Part shown: positions 24,501 to 32,605 of the stretch, one piece after another
How the letters are laid out: every line of letters begins with the position of its first letter
Numbering within the stretch: position 1 is the first letter of the stretch
Assembly (NCBI RefSeq): GCF_037975245.1
Contig: NC_092571.1
Location: 18,810,917-18,870,916 of the forward strand
Reading direction: 5' to 3'
Source: Apostichopus japonicus
Lineage: Eukaryota > Echinodermata > Holothuroidea > Aspidochirotida > Stichopodidae
Length of the DNA: 60,000 bases
The notes under the pieces: model-generated
The model's input: the letters and a program-made list of their open reading frames with translations, nothing else
The model's database searches: none
What the model was told of the DNA's origin: nothing
Position numbers and translations under genes: made by a program

Positions 24501-27500
24501 TTGTTGTTCCACAGAGCAGACTCACTCATGGAGGTACCAACCATGTTTGTCATGAGCTAATTTAAAGCCATGCATTAATTATTCTGATAATTATTAATGC
24601 TAATGATGTATATGAAATGTACCCAACAACTCAACAATGGAGTGGACAGCTGTATGAAGAGAATGTGCATACAGTTTGAATTGGACTATAATAGCACATT
24701 GGCCAGCACAAGCATGAAACTGATACTCCATGGGAGTGTAAGCATTAACTGCCAGGGTGGTAAGCAGTAACACCCGGTATTCCCAATTATTTCCATACAT
24801 AATATATCATTGGGATGAATGTCTGGCAGCAGAGCCCAATTTACCCAATAGTGCATAAGAGTTGTATGAGAGTCCATGTATGGACTAGTATGTAATGTAC
24901 TGTACTGTCCTTACTCTGGGGTAACAAGTGACACCCTGTCATCCCAATTAATTCTATACATAATATGTAGTCGGGATGAATATATGGCATCAGAGCCCTA
25001 TATACCTGATAGTGCAAGAGAGGTTGACTAGTGTGTAATGTACTGTACTGTCCTTACTCTAGGTAAGCAGTGACACCCTATCATCCTAATTATTTTTCCA
25101 TACATATGTAGTCGGGATGAATGCATGTATGGCATCCGAGCCCTATACACCCGATAGTGCATGAGGCTGTTTGACTAGTATATAATGTACTATTGGCCTT
25201 ACTCTGCAAGTCTTGATGTCAGTTCTCCACTTTGATGTTTATCAAACCATCCAATCTCCTGATGAAGTACAGCATGGAAGAACTCCTTTCTGATCCTGTG
25301 TGTCTGTCTCTCACAGGTCAAACTCCACAATGCAATCTGACAGAAGAAGCAAACAGAATTAGTTTGTACAGACAATGTGAAAAAAAGGTTTAAAGCAGGC
25401 GGTAAGTGGAGAGGTCCCAAAATTATCTACAGGCAGAAAATCTTCCCAAATTGCTTAGGATGCTCACATTGTATCTATAGTAAATCAATGGAAATTACTC
25501 ATTGGAGTACTCACAGAGGTCAGCAAGGTTTTACTGGGGGAGGGGAGGGGGAGGGGGAGGGGGAGGAGGAGTGGGAGGGGTAGAAGAAATAAAGTGGTGT
25601 GAATCCAAAGGCATCTGCAACCAGCACTACAGATTACTGCAACTGTCAGAATTTTCAACAACTATATGGTGCTTAGGGGTATCACACCTGTTTATATTGG
25701 CCAATATAAACTGTTCTCATTGTTTGTTTGTTTGTTAAATATGCTTCTTACTTGCAATGATACAGTAAAAGGCTAAGTTAAGCTGGAAATTTACATGATC
25801 AATTCTTCCACTTTTTCTTTCTTTACACATGTTCTTTTTCAGTGACATTTCTCAACAGATCATAATTAAAAGAAGAAGACCGATAAGCATTAACAGAAGA
25901 GCATGAATCTAGACAACATGAACAAACATTATAACTCTTAAATAGTATACAAATAATGAATGGTTATGAGTGCAATAGTGCAAATATTTCATGAGTTGAA
26001 AGATGGAATGTTCCATTCAACGAGGCACAGCCGAGTTGAATGGAACAAATAACATCTTTCAACGAAACCATTCATTATTTGTTTTATACAACACCTTCGA
26101 ATTTGGATACAATTGGATGTAAAATGCACTCATGCAACAGATCGTTTTGAACAGACAGGTTTCTCTGCTCTCTTACCATTGAAAAAAGTGCTATCAAAAA
26201 AGTATTACACATGGTTCTATTTCATAGAGTGAAATAGAGGAATGTTGCATGCAATCAAAGAGCAATTGACCAATCAAATGACCAGAATACAATTAGGTGT
26301 TGTATAATAGGTCTTTACACATCCTTACATTAAATTTTGGGGAGGATCAATGTTGACTCCCCAGGACGAACCAAAGTTTGATTTGTAAACAAACTTCCAC
26401 AGCACCTTAAGTAGCACCAGGAAAATAGCTCGAGTGAATATGTCAACACTTCAATAACAGTTCTCAAGTTGTGTTTTTTTTTTTATATTTGACACAAGTT
26501 CTATTAATTCTAACCTGTATATAAGAGACAACAAATATGGCTGTTCCAACATAAGCGAAGATGATAGAATATTTCCGAGTTTGTTCATTAAATTCTTCTT
26601 TGGCGTCCTGTATAACGTCTGGCGGTATGTCTGTCGGAAATGGCTCGCCTGGCTCTGGTAAATACTTGTCATATTCGACAAATTCATCAACCATATCTCC
26701 AAAGAATATATTTAGAACTGGCCAGCCAGCACCATGTGCCACGGCAGCAATAGATCCCGAAATCATGAACAGAATGTCCAACCATGTTGAATATCGATAC
26801 TGTGATCAAGGAAATAAAATATAACAGTCAAAAATCATTAACAAAGAAAGATTAAAAATCATTCATCATGTAAATGACAATTAAGTCAAAAATGAAGTAT
26901 TAAGATTTCAAGATTTAAAATCCGGCCGGATTTAAGGGATCTTTTGAATCGGGTCTCAGGCTGGCAATTTTGCTAAATTTGACCAGAGATACTGTATGCC
27001 GTATTAACAAATAACTAACAATGCATCATTTTTAGTTTGTGGATTTTTTTTTTTATAATTATTATTTCAAAAATTGTTGGGGAACCTAATTATGCCTTTC
27101 AGCCTCCGCAATAGCAATGAAAACCACTCCCACCCAAATACTTTTCAGCAAACAGTATTTATTACCCTTCTAGACTATCACACATGGTATTTGTACATGC
27201 TTGCCATTTACCTAACTTGTATTACAGTAAGGGAATGTTAGGCTATGTTGCACCCTACACTAAAATCCTATGGAACTGTTTTTCAAAATTATGGCCTTAT
27301 TTCCGATTGACAATTGCGAAGTACAACAGAAACTTCAACAACAGAAGCAAAGATTTAATACCGATTATTCACAATGAAATCGTCCATTACAATACATACT
27401 ACTTTACAAACAGTAGTATGTTTCATTACACACCTTTGTGCACATGTGCCATGTATGCAACCATGTAAGTTAGTGACACACTAAAGTCAATGGGATTGGC

Positions 27501-30112
27501 CAAGACTTCTTGATTCACATTTATGGATGCCCTTAAGCTAATTTCCAATTGCCAACAGCCTCTCCTATTCTTATGAGATTCACATGTTATCTAATAGGCT
27601 GGTCGGTGCGACTTACGGCAGATTATCAAACAAGGTTCCATAATTTGACCCCTAGTGACTCCAAATGACATTTGACCTACACCAAAAAAAAATAGGTTTC
27701 TTGTACTTAACCTGTCACAACTACATACTGAATGTGAGATTGGTCCACTTCTTGACATATTGTGTTTACAAGGTTTTCACAGTTTGACCCCTGGTGACCC
27801 CAAATGACCCTCGACCACCAAAAAACAATATGGATGTTGAAATCAATGTGTCACAAATACATCCTAAATATGAGATTGGTCCAAGCTTCCCTTCTTGAGA
27901 TATCGTGTTTACAAAGCAAGGAATCACACACACACACAAACACACTCATCCACCTGTATGACTACAAAGGTTACCATTATCATCAAAACCAAAAGACCTT
28001 TCATACAAGAGTATTATGTAATAGTGCTTACATTCCTACTAATTGATACAGCATTGATTTTCCCTTTATGATTCACAAAAAAATGCAAACTTGTGAACTG
28101 ACGCCAAATAATGTTTACTACTGAGTATGGAAAGCTTACCAACACAAGAAGAGATACCCTCTTAGGTGGTTCCTTGTCCTCTTTTCTGGAAATAAATGAA
28201 TAAACATAAAAACAGTAAATTTTCATTGAGCACTACAACAACTATACACTTACAGTAAGTCCAAAGAAAAACAACATGTCTTCATTTCCATTTAATATTC
28301 AAATCAGCCTGATATCTTCAAAAGGGATCAACTACAGACTAATTTTATCGACCCTTCCCATAGTTCTCTGTCACTACAAATCACTAATACTAACGAACAT
28401 TCCAATAGCTGATTTTACTCATTGAAATATTCACCTATCAGTGGATTGGTTGCTGTGGGTGCTACATTAAAATACAAACTTCCCCTATCGGCCATAAATA
28501 GCTGACATCTGGTCAATGTAACTGTTACGATGCCCATTAAACATATCCCCTGCTGACTAAAGTAGATGAATACACACATGTACATGTATGCAGTCTGTAT
28601 TATGAGAAAATATTAACAGTGGAATACCTACTGTAGCTGACAAATAAAAGCACTGTATGTAAAAGCCTATTCACAAAACTCCTCCTGATTATGATGCTTG
28701 TGTGAAAGCCAGCACTAAATCATGTTCATGTGGAATATTTATTTGTATTCTGAAGTATGGTTTACATCACAGTCACAGCCAGCTCAAAACAAGACCAGCT
28801 CATCAGTGAAAGCAGCTTCGTACCTACTGTATAGCTGCTTATGTTATGTGTCAATTATTTCAAACATGCACTCAGACTAAATAATGCAGTCAGCAGTGTT
28901 ACTGCACCATTTATGTTTAGGCTATATAGGCTAGTGCTTTCAAGTATGACTAAAACGAAGGCTGATTGATTATTAAAGTATTTAGTATTGTCCCATTTGT
29001 ACATAGGTACCATATTGCTTGACTTTCTAGCAATTGTATTGGTTGGGGTGGTCGAGAGTTGAGGGGTGGAGGTAAATAGGCCTACTGGTGAGCTATCACA
29101 TCTAACACATCTTAAGTGGGATTGGCTATTAAAGCCTGTAAAATAGGCTGATTAGCCTTGGTGTACAAGGCTTACATGTTTACAAAATAGGCCCACCCTA
29201 AGTTAGGGCTAGAAGCTAGAAACTACTTAAATTGTAAGCACAATGTGTAGGACTAATGCTAAGAAGGCGCTATAGGCCTTTGGCTATAATGTGCATCAAT
29301 ACCACTTTAGACCTAAGTTTTGAGTGAAGTGTTGGGTAAGATAAGTTATGCTTAACTTAGAAATAGTTTAACTTTATTGCCTAATGTGTGTTAGACCATA
29401 TTTTCATGAACTTTTCATTCAACAATTGCCTCTGCACTATAACTAATTGGTGTAATATAGTAAGTTCATTAACTAACAATTAAGCAGAGTGCATGAATGA
29501 TGCAAAAGCCATGATTATGAATTATATAATTAGCTTACGTTGCAGCCTAGAACTTACATTCACTGAATTCAGTGACTTTGGTTTCCGGATCTTAATACTA
29601 GACTATGATGTGTTTTATCCACAGATGTAATTCTGTGGTTTATTCTAACATTAGTAAGACAGGCTCACAGGCTAGTTTAAAAAACAGGTGAGTCTCGAGT
29701 GCGATGTCTGTGTCCATTTGCCATGTCCAAGTAGCTTTATAGCATAAAGCTACAGTAGGCTATAGGCCTTACATTCAGTAACATATTAATATAACAGAAT
29801 ACTACCATGGGCCTGACGTGAGCCTGACGGACGAGAGTATCTGACCACTTTCTCAAATACTAAGGAACTCAATCAGGTGACGGTACCGAATTCATCATCA
29901 CTGCAGTACAGCTATGCTGAACAGTCGTCTGGAAACCATTAAAAGAACATGGCCCAACGTTGCTGGTATTCGTTCTTGTTCTTAGAAACTTACCCATCTT
30001 CAATTTCTACAGTTGGTTCAGCATCTGCTTTTGTCCCATTCATCATCTGCTTCTCCTCAGAAAACCTTCCAACTTCTTCTTTTGTTGGCTTCAACTCGGT
30101 ATCATCCACCAT
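443..30112 (-). CDS. ABCB1-like: ABCB1/P-glycoprotein-like full ABC transporter gene (20 exons, 3' end outside window)
   Basis: Spliced model, exons in order: 30112-29994, 28185-28140, 26799-26515, 25336-25203, 22536-22460, 22004-21910, 21227-21103, 18798-18682, 18379-18211, 17591-17355, 16258-16055, 15481-15311, 14945-14747, 7329-7190, 6881-6741, 6099-5920, 5399-5316, 3908-3705, 2060-1960, 583-443. All junctions are AG/GT and phases agree throughout, giving 989 codons without a stop. Order is TMD1 (55-390), NBD1 (about 410-640), Ser/Glu-rich linker (650-710), TMD2 to TM11. NBD1 keeps A-loop Tyr419, Walker [10 protein letters not shown] (445-453), Q-loop Gln493, LSGGQ (549-553), Walker B Asp573/Glu574 and H-loop His605, so it looks catalytically competent. 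Family role: ATP-driven export of hydrophobic compounds or lipids across the plasma or apical membrane. About 290 residues (TM12, NBD2) are missing only because the window ends. ABCB4 or ABCB11-type function cannot be excluded. Confidence 0.93.
1550..1682. repeat. Two-copy direct repeat, ~66 bp
   Basis: Two diverged copies of a unit beginning ACAATCTGGTA and containing GGTACCT..AA..CATCAAATCTA. Lies in the intron after exon 19. Confidence 0.6.
1960..2060 (-). CDS. ABCB1-like: ABCB1-like exon 19: intracellular loop 4
   Basis: 101 nt, phase 0 in, phase 2 out, bounded by CTTACAG and the donor GTGAGT. Encodes [20 protein letters not shown] then [13 protein letters not shown]. It replaces the expected EAIENFRTV-type stretch and is needed to join exons 18 and 20 in frame. 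More divergent than its neighbours. Confidence 0.85.
2405..3667. repeat. Minisatellite, ~58-bp units, intron 18
   Basis: About 21 copies of a unit with CTACTGATGAGTGAGTATTT and GGTGCACATTTAC. A block of five units around 2860-3130 recurs at about 3180-3450, so a higher-order duplication of ~320 bp is visible. The array ends about 40 nt from the donor of exon 18. Confidence 0.95.
3705..3908 (-). CDS. ABCB1-like: ABCB1-like exon 18: TM9-TM10
   Basis: 204 nt, 68 residues, phase 0: [20 protein letters not shown] to [10 protein letters not shown]. The donor AAG/GTGACC is a poor match to consensus. Retention of the intron would add about 18 residues and then stop. A minisatellite starts about 40 nt past this donor. 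Confidence 0.9.
4240..4941. repeat. Minisatellite, nine 78-bp units
   Basis: Nine exact-length copies of a unit starting ACAGTCAAGGTAACATCTAC; small substitutions only. Confidence 0.95.
5316..5399 (-). CDS. ABCB1-like: ABCB1-like exon 17: intracellular loop 3
   Basis: 84 nt, 28 residues, phase 0: [20 protein letters not shown] plus TDASNVKG, a near-consensus second-half coupling loop of ABCB transporters. Confidence 0.95.
5920..6099 (-). CDS. ABCB1-like: ABCB1-like exon 16: TM8
   Basis: 180 nt, 60 residues, phase 0. Encodes the loop [20 protein letters not shown], then TM8 and the intracellular segment [19 protein letters not shown]. Confidence 0.94.
6139..6215. repeat. Short direct repeat
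   Basis: AGTTTACTACTCCCATCTGC and the following CTACTGCCATTGTGCA occur twice, about 43 bp apart. Confidence 0.7.
6741..6881 (-). CDS. ABCB1-like: ABCB1-like exon 15: TM7
   Basis: 141 nt, 47 residues, phase 0. [20 protein letters not shown] is the conserved elbow before TM7; the exon ends [11 protein letters not shown]. Confidence 0.94.
7190..7329 (-). CDS. ABCB1-like: ABCB1-like exon 14: linker
   Basis: 140 nt, phase 1 in, phase 0 out, 46 full codons. Starts [20 protein letters not shown] and contains [20 protein letters not shown] then five Glu. R-x-x-S patterns (RQLS, RSRMS) are typical basophilic kinase sites; the linker of mammalian P-glycoprotein is phosphorylated in the same place. 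Confidence 0.9.
7481..7750. repeat. Minisatellite, nine 30-bp units
   Basis: Nine 30-bp copies (AAGGCACCA..., CATCCAATCATTGT). Because 30 is divisible by 3 the array stays open in several frames ([10 protein letters not shown] on the minus strand); this is not a gene. Confidence 0.95.
7759..7773 (-). CDS. ABCB1-like: Candidate linker microexon c (15 nt)
   Basis: Bounded by GATTGACTGCAG and a consensus GTAAGT donor, 15 nt, phase 1 on both sides, adding GKVCP. It resembles microexons a and b in the peptide pattern (K-V/L...P) and position. The pyrimidine tract is weak, so this is less certain than a and b. The 30-bp array at 7481-7750 begins 8 nt past its donor. Confidence 0.35.
8440..8710. 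repeat. AT-rich degenerate tandem repeat
   Basis: Loose ~35-bp repeats containing AAATAAGTGATATTATGCTAA in the linker intron. Confidence 0.5.
9368..9660. repeat. Copy of duplicated segment holding microexon b
   Basis: Shares CAGACTGAAAATG, ACTCCAAC, TATTTAGAGC, GGAGTAGAAATT and TTTACC/GTTACCCGG in the same order with 13541-14066. Diverged, but clearly an old tandem duplication. Confidence 0.65.
9632..9649 (-). CDS. ABCB1-like: Candidate linker microexon b (18 nt)
   Basis: The acceptor TTCTGTTTTCATTCCAG precedes 18 nt and a GTAACT donor. Phase 1 at both ends; adds VEKLEP. It differs from microexon a by an extra codon, yet splice sites, frame and flanks are preserved, which is what selection on a used exon would leave. 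Confidence 0.5.
10749..12446. repeat. Minisatellite, ~33 units of 51 bp
   Basis: Unit TATGATCTGAGCTATGAAAT... with ...CTCCAACCTCCTAGTTTA. Several variant units (GATCTGAGC/GACCTAAAC; GTACAA/GGACAA) alternate in blocks, indicating higher-order copying. Plus-strand frame 10743-12446 has no stop for 568 codons (17-residue repeat [17 protein letters not shown]), but starts within the array and is antisense in an intron. Confidence 0.97.
12447..13075. repeat. Derived 102-bp tandem units
   Basis: About six dimeric units in which a 51-bp unit alternates with a diverged one (AACAAGCTCTCCAACCTCAG, TTCACAACACC). Continues the 51-bp array; stops now interrupt the frame. Confidence 0.9.
13541..14066. repeat. 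Copy of duplicated segment holding microexon a
   Basis: Partner of 9368-9660. Contains an extra 16-bp minisatellite (13668-13790, CAACCAATGGACATAC, about 7 copies). Confidence 0.65.
14041..14055 (-). CDS. ABCB1-like: Candidate linker microexon a (15 nt)
   Basis: A strong acceptor (TTTTTATTTTCATTGCAG) precedes 15 nt followed by GTAAAC. The length is a multiple of 3 and both ends fit phase 1, so including it adds VEKVP between DDDDA and EESMD without shifting the frame. The flanking DNA is duplicated around microexon b. Expression is not shown. Confidence 0.5.
14411..14811 (-). repeat. Triplicated 3' end of exon 13 with splice donor
   Basis: Three consecutive ~134-bp units at 14411-14544, 14545-14678 and 14679-14811. 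Each holds intron DNA with a C-run and CCTGCCGTCCCTACC, a GTAAGA-type donor and ~65 nt of exon 13. Only the third is joined to the complete exon; the first two are exon fragments without an acceptor. Exon-like copies differ at one Asp codon (GAT to GGT). Confidence 0.95.
14747..14945 (-). CDS. ABCB1-like: ABCB1-like exon 13: NBD1 H-loop and start of linker
   Basis: 199 nt, phase 0 in, phase 1 out. Starts [20 protein letters not shown] (H-loop His605) and ends [17 protein letters not shown] plus one G. The last ~65 nt with the GTAAGA donor are duplicated twice in the following intron. Confidence 0.96.
15311..15481 (-). CDS. ABCB1-like: ABCB1-like exon 12: NBD1 signature and Walker B
   Basis: 171 nt, 57 residues, phase 0. 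Carries [20 protein letters not shown] (signature LSGGQ) and [20 protein letters not shown] (Walker B Asp, catalytic Glu, D-loop). All residues needed for ATP hydrolysis in this half are present. Confidence 0.97.
16055..16258 (-). CDS. ABCB1-like: ABCB1-like exon 11: NBD1 Q-loop
   Basis: 204 nt, 68 residues, phase 0. Contains [20 protein letters not shown] (Q-loop glutamine in SQEP), then YENIEYG and the helical [20 protein letters not shown]. Confidence 0.96.
16681..17276. repeat. Minisatellite, ~11 units of about 52 bp, intron 10
   Basis: Units share GTCATCTTGTCCCACAATTG and GAGGTGGGTGCTTT, with variable A/T spacers. Confidence 0.93.
17355..17591 (-). CDS. ABCB1-like: ABCB1-like exon 10: NBD1 A-loop and Walker A
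   Basis: 237 nt, phase 0 at both ends, 79 residues. It contains the A-loop tyrosine in [15 protein letters not shown] and the Walker A motif GSSGCGKST, followed by [14 protein letters not shown]. The donor is GTAATT. Confidence 0.96.
18211..18379 (-). CDS. ABCB1-like: ABCB1-like exon 9: TM6
   Basis: 169 nt, 56 codons: [20 protein letters not shown], then a TM6 region and [16 protein letters not shown] leading to NBD1. Alanine- and glycine-rich TM6 is part of the drug-binding cavity in characterised P-glycoproteins. Confidence 0.93.
18682..18798 (-). CDS. ABCB1-like: ABCB1-like exon 8: TM5
   Basis: 117 nt, phase 2 in, phase 2 out. It completes Arg294, runs [20 protein letters not shown] and ends in TM5 with SSYALAFW, where the Trp codon is split across the next intron, as is usual in this family. 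Confidence 0.93.
19510..19765. repeat. Three ~95-bp tandem copies
   Basis: AATAGCTTTGATAGCCTATC recurs at about 19517, 19612 and 19707 with the same following sequence. Confidence 0.85.
21103..21227 (-). CDS. ABCB1-like: ABCB1-like exon 7: intracellular loop 2
   Basis: 125 nt. Encodes [20 protein letters not shown] and then the [19 protein letters not shown] coupling region characteristic of ABCB full transporters. The first ATG is internal to the protein, not a start. Confidence 0.93.
21360..21560. promoter_or_regulatory. TGACCT half-site repeats (DR1/DR2-like), intronic
   Basis: TGACCTTTGACCT at 21402-21414 is a direct repeat of nuclear-receptor half-sites with 1-bp spacing; TGACCTTTTGACCT at 21538-21551 has 2-bp spacing. 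Related copies of the surrounding sequence occur at 27640-27910, so this may be a dispersed repeat rather than a specific control element. Confidence 0.35.
21910..22004 (-). CDS. ABCB1-like: ABCB1-like exon 6: TM3-TM4
   Basis: 95 nt, 31 full codons, including [20 protein letters not shown], which matches the conserved TM3/TM4 turn. Leaves in phase 0 at a GTATGA-type donor. Confidence 0.92.
22460..22536 (-). CDS. ABCB1-like: ABCB1-like exon 5
   Basis: 77 nt, entering in phase 2 and leaving in phase 1. It completes Asp195 and encodes [20 protein letters not shown] and the start of TM3. The acceptor has a long pyrimidine tract; the donor is GTAAGG. Confidence 0.92.
22770..24497. repeat. Minisatellite, ~15 units of about 118 bp, intron 4
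   Basis: Unit: CTCAGAGCTGCAGTGTGTTA, GTCACTGTGTTACCTGCAAA, CACATTAAAGCATGACTTG and a TGTATG-rich tail. Nearly uniform units suggest recent expansion or homogenisation. Confidence 0.97.
24758..25202. repeat. Three ~145-bp units containing copies of the exon 4 donor
   Basis: Units share CATACATA..TAGTCGGGATGA and TAATGTACTGTACTGTCCTT. On the minus strand each begins AGAGTAAGG; the unit next to exon 4 supplies the real GA/GTAAGG donor, and copies lie at about 24905 and 25049. Confidence 0.85.
25203..25336 (-). CDS. ABCB1-like: ABCB1-like exon 4: intracellular loop 1
   Basis: 134 nt, phase 0 to phase 2. It encodes the coupling-helix region with [20 protein letters not shown] followed by a GELTSRLAE-type segment, close to the family pattern. 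The donor GA/GTAAGG is echoed twice in the adjacent tandem repeat (see 24758-25202). Confidence 0.93.
25538..25572. repeat. G-rich simple repeat
   Basis: GGGGGA-type tract in intron 3. Confidence 0.8.
25946..26307. mobile_element. Foldback/MITE-like inverted repeats
   Basis: Two nested inverted repeats: 25946-26088 folds on itself (ATACAAATAATGAATGGTT against AACCATTCATTATTTGTTT; inner arms GTTGAA...TTCAAC around 26021-26033), and TTATACAACACCT (26084-26096) faces its exact reverse complement at 26295-26307. No coding capacity. Family not identified. Confidence 0.5.
26515..26799 (-). CDS. ABCB1-like: ABCB1-like exon 3: TM1, first extracellular loop, TM2
   Basis: 285 nt, phase 0 at both ends, 95 residues. 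It starts [20 protein letters not shown] (TM1), continues through an acidic, proline-rich extracellular loop, and ends in TM2 with [16 protein letters not shown] see no N-X-S/T sequon in this loop, whereas vertebrate P-glycoproteins are usually glycosylated there. Confidence 0.93.
27640..27910. repeat. Two diverged copies of a TGACC-rich dispersed repeat
   Basis: GTGACC/ACTCCAAATGAC..TCGACC or TTTGACC, followed by ATATGAGATTGGTCCA, TTCTTGA.ATAT and GTGTTTACAA in both copies. Related to 21360-21450. Confidence 0.6.
28140..28185 (-). CDS. ABCB1-like: ABCB1-like exon 2
   Basis: A 46-nt exon bounded by TTTCCAG and GTAAGC. It completes a Gly codon and adds 15 residues, [15 protein letters not shown], corresponding to the elbow region before TM1. 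Read-through past the donor soon diverges from the family. Confidence 0.85.
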
Positions 30113-30132
30113 TTTGTTAGACTTGTGTTCGT
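29994..30132 (-). CDS. ABCB1-like: ABCB1-like exon 1 (start codon exon)
   Basis: The start ATG is at 30112-30110, preceded by 20 nt of leader after an acceptor ending in AACAG (30133-30135 is the AG side). The coding part encodes 39 residues starting [20 protein letters not shown], a short hydrophilic cytosolic N-terminus, and ends in phase 2 at a consensus GTAAGT donor. The ATG is the first in this exon and no membrane segment precedes it, as expected for the family. Confidence 0.85.
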
Positions 30133-30366
30133 CTGTTGATTAAACATAAACCTTGATTGTTATAAGGCTATAGGCAATATTAAGAACAACATTTCCCACT
30201 TTACTTTCCAGAATATTATATTACTGATAACATATATGTTTCTTTACGTTACAGTGAGAGTGGGATCACATAGATAGTCAGCATACGGAACATGTCTCAG
30301 TTTAGCAAGGAGGGCCCGCCATAGCAGTGGCGTGTGCAATGGAGACCCTGCAATCCCCTCCCCTAG

Positions 30367-30495
30367 CTCTGGACATACAATCAGTGCTCATAGCTTAGTT
30401 GGTTAGGGTGTTCGCATATGACGTGGGAGGCCTGGGTTCGAAACCAGGTGGAGGCTGGAAGTTTTTTCACTGTTCTGGATTTTCCAACTACTTAC
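30367..30495 (+). mobile_element. tRNA-derived SINE copy A (partial)
   Basis: A tRNA-like region (30384-30455) has an A-box-like TAGCTTAGTTGG and B box GGTTCGAAACC, but the acceptor arms do not pair, so it is not a working tRNA. Preceded by GGACATACAATCAG and followed by TGGAAGTTTTTTCACTGTTC, both shared with copy B. Confidence 0.75.
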
Positions 30496-30571
30496 ACTTT
30501 CAAATATATATATTTATTTCATTTGCCTTTGTCGTGTACTTTCATTTCATTTAACAGAGTCTGTTCAAAGT

Positions 30572-30704
30572 ATCTCTTACGAGATCTGGCTTTAGAAATC
30601 ACAAATTTAGTTTTTGAGTTGGCTAGCATCATGATTAATCTCTAGAGTAAGGTAAAATATGTCACCAAAACAGAACTAGCATTGTTCGTTACAGGTGACA
30701 ATAC
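30572..30704 (+). mobile_element. SINE 5' head fragment
   Basis: CGAGATCTGGCTTTAGAAAT to GTTACAGGTGAC matches the head of copy B in opposite orientation, followed by an AT run. Separate from the tRNA part of copy A. Confidence 0.6.
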
Positions 30705-30734
30705 ATATATATATATATATACAGTATATAATTG

Positions 30735-31038
30735 AAAATCGTAATGAGTTGGAAAATCAAGAACAGTGAAAAAACTTCCAGCCTCCACCGGGATTCGAAC
30801 CCGGGCCTCCCGCTCTGTACGCGGACACCTTATCCACTATAGGCTATGGACGCTGATTGTATGTCCAGAGGTTCGAAACCGGTAAGGAAGGTCGTAATTC
30901 CACTGTAGGCGCTTGTCACCTGTATCGAACAATACTAGTTCTGTTTTTGCTGACATATTTGGCTTACTCTAGAGATCAAACATGATTCTAACCAACTCGA
31001 ATTCATTTGTGAATCCTAAAGCTGGATCTCGAAAGATC
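30735..31038 (-). mobile_element. tRNA-derived SINE copy B (near complete)
   Basis: On the minus strand: CGAGATCCAGC head, AGAACTAGTATTGTTCG, CAAGCGCCTACAGTGG, then a 73-nt tRNA-like block (30853-30781) whose acceptor arm pairs 6 of 7 and whose T arm CCGGGTTCGAATCCCGG is perfect, then the shared tail. Copies A and B face each other. Confidence 0.75.
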
Positions 31039-31142
<104 letters not shown>

Positions 31143-31639
31143 CGAACAGTTATATCTTTATCTTTATCTTTATACAAATAACTTATACATATAAAGTACA
31201 TGCACATAGCGTATATAGTGCATTTGGAGACTACTGAATAAAAGGTATCTGAAGTAGCCTACATAAAAACAACTCAAGTAACGAGCAATGCACGTTCCCA
31301 TTGACAGCCTCACCAAGGAATCAGTTTGTTTACAGTTGCTTGCAATAATTGACTAGTAAGGGAGGTCTCTTCCATATATGGTGAACCTTAATCAACAGAA
31401 GAGATTGTATTATGATAATCACGGCCTTATACATGACCGTAAATGGCGGTTGTTAAGATAAACCATCGTTCAAAGTATCATTTACAGCCGTTGCACAATA
31501 TTTATAACTTCAATCTGGGCAGAATGCCATGGCACTGACGGTACAGCCGGGGTAAAGTCTGATCTTGGGCAAACAACTGAAGCATGACAAAGCAATCCTC
31601 AACATTCATTAATATTCCTATATTCGGCAGTGGGGGGCC

Positions 31640-32605
31640 ACTTTGTTACAAACGCAGGGAAGCAAAATCTTCCAATTGCTTGCATCCGGCGGATGCAAAC
31701 TTTTCTTTTTGAGAAACAAATCTCAAGTACACACTCACAACTATATGCAAAACATAACAAAATACATTTTTGAAACAACATCTTCAAAAACCACAACTTG
31801 TTCTGAAAAGAACCAAAATTTCTTCCAATCCTACAGATGATCAAATTTGTTTGCAAACAAATAAATCATAACCGACAGCAAGGTACAGAGTTAACAACAT
31901 TTCCATTACACAAATTTGCAGAGATCAAGTTCATGCTAACAATAATCAATGATGCTTTTACAACTTTCCAGTGATTTTATTGACAAATACTAGTCCCATT
32001 ACCCTTACCCATTGTGTGCATACAATTTTGCATCTGTAGTGCTTCAATGAATACCGTGTATGCAACTACTTGCAACATTACTTTCTACTGTGTAGAGATA
32101 GCGAAGTTCAAGTTGTGCTATAGGCTATCATATGTGTGCACTCAAAGATCATAACGTTAGGCTTTGTTGTCATATACAATACGTACGTTTTGTGGGAAGC
32201 TGACATCTCTGGTACTGAATAGGACTTTTCATTTCAGAGAAAAGTTCTAGTCTTGAGGTGTTTAAAACTAGATTGTCCACGCATTGTTACTAGCACTGCT
32301 GCGCTGCGCATCGACATCTTGATCAAATTGATATCCAAGAGGGGTTTTTATCGAGTATTTAAAAGAAGCAGCAACGTATGTTTGTTCTCTCCGCATTGCC
32401 GGGTGCTAATGTAAAATGTGTATTCGTACCATATAGTAGTTTCTTCGTTGCAACCTTTTTCGCTGTCCCTTTGACCACATGCTTCAGTCAATTTTCTTGG
32501 TGCAACGTTCGTGTGTAATTACTGAACTTCGTGCATCGTCAGAAGGAGCCATTGAAGTTTGATTTTTTTTAATCGACATTGCGTAAAAAGTTATTAATGT
32601 AGGCC
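31640..32605. repeat. Dispersed repeat, copy 1
   Basis: Shares ordered blocks with 39290-39830: CGGCGGATGCAAAC, CACTCA.AAC, AAGGTACAGAGTTAAC, GACATCTCTGGTACTGAA, GTATGTTTGTTCTCTCCGCA and CATCGTCA.AAG. Copy 1 is about 430 bp longer. No frame conserved in both. Confidence 0.7.

Noticed and set aside
30384-30455. Possible tRNA gene, plus strand
   Set aside because: B box is good but the acceptor arms do not pair and flanks match a SINE found again in inverted orientation.
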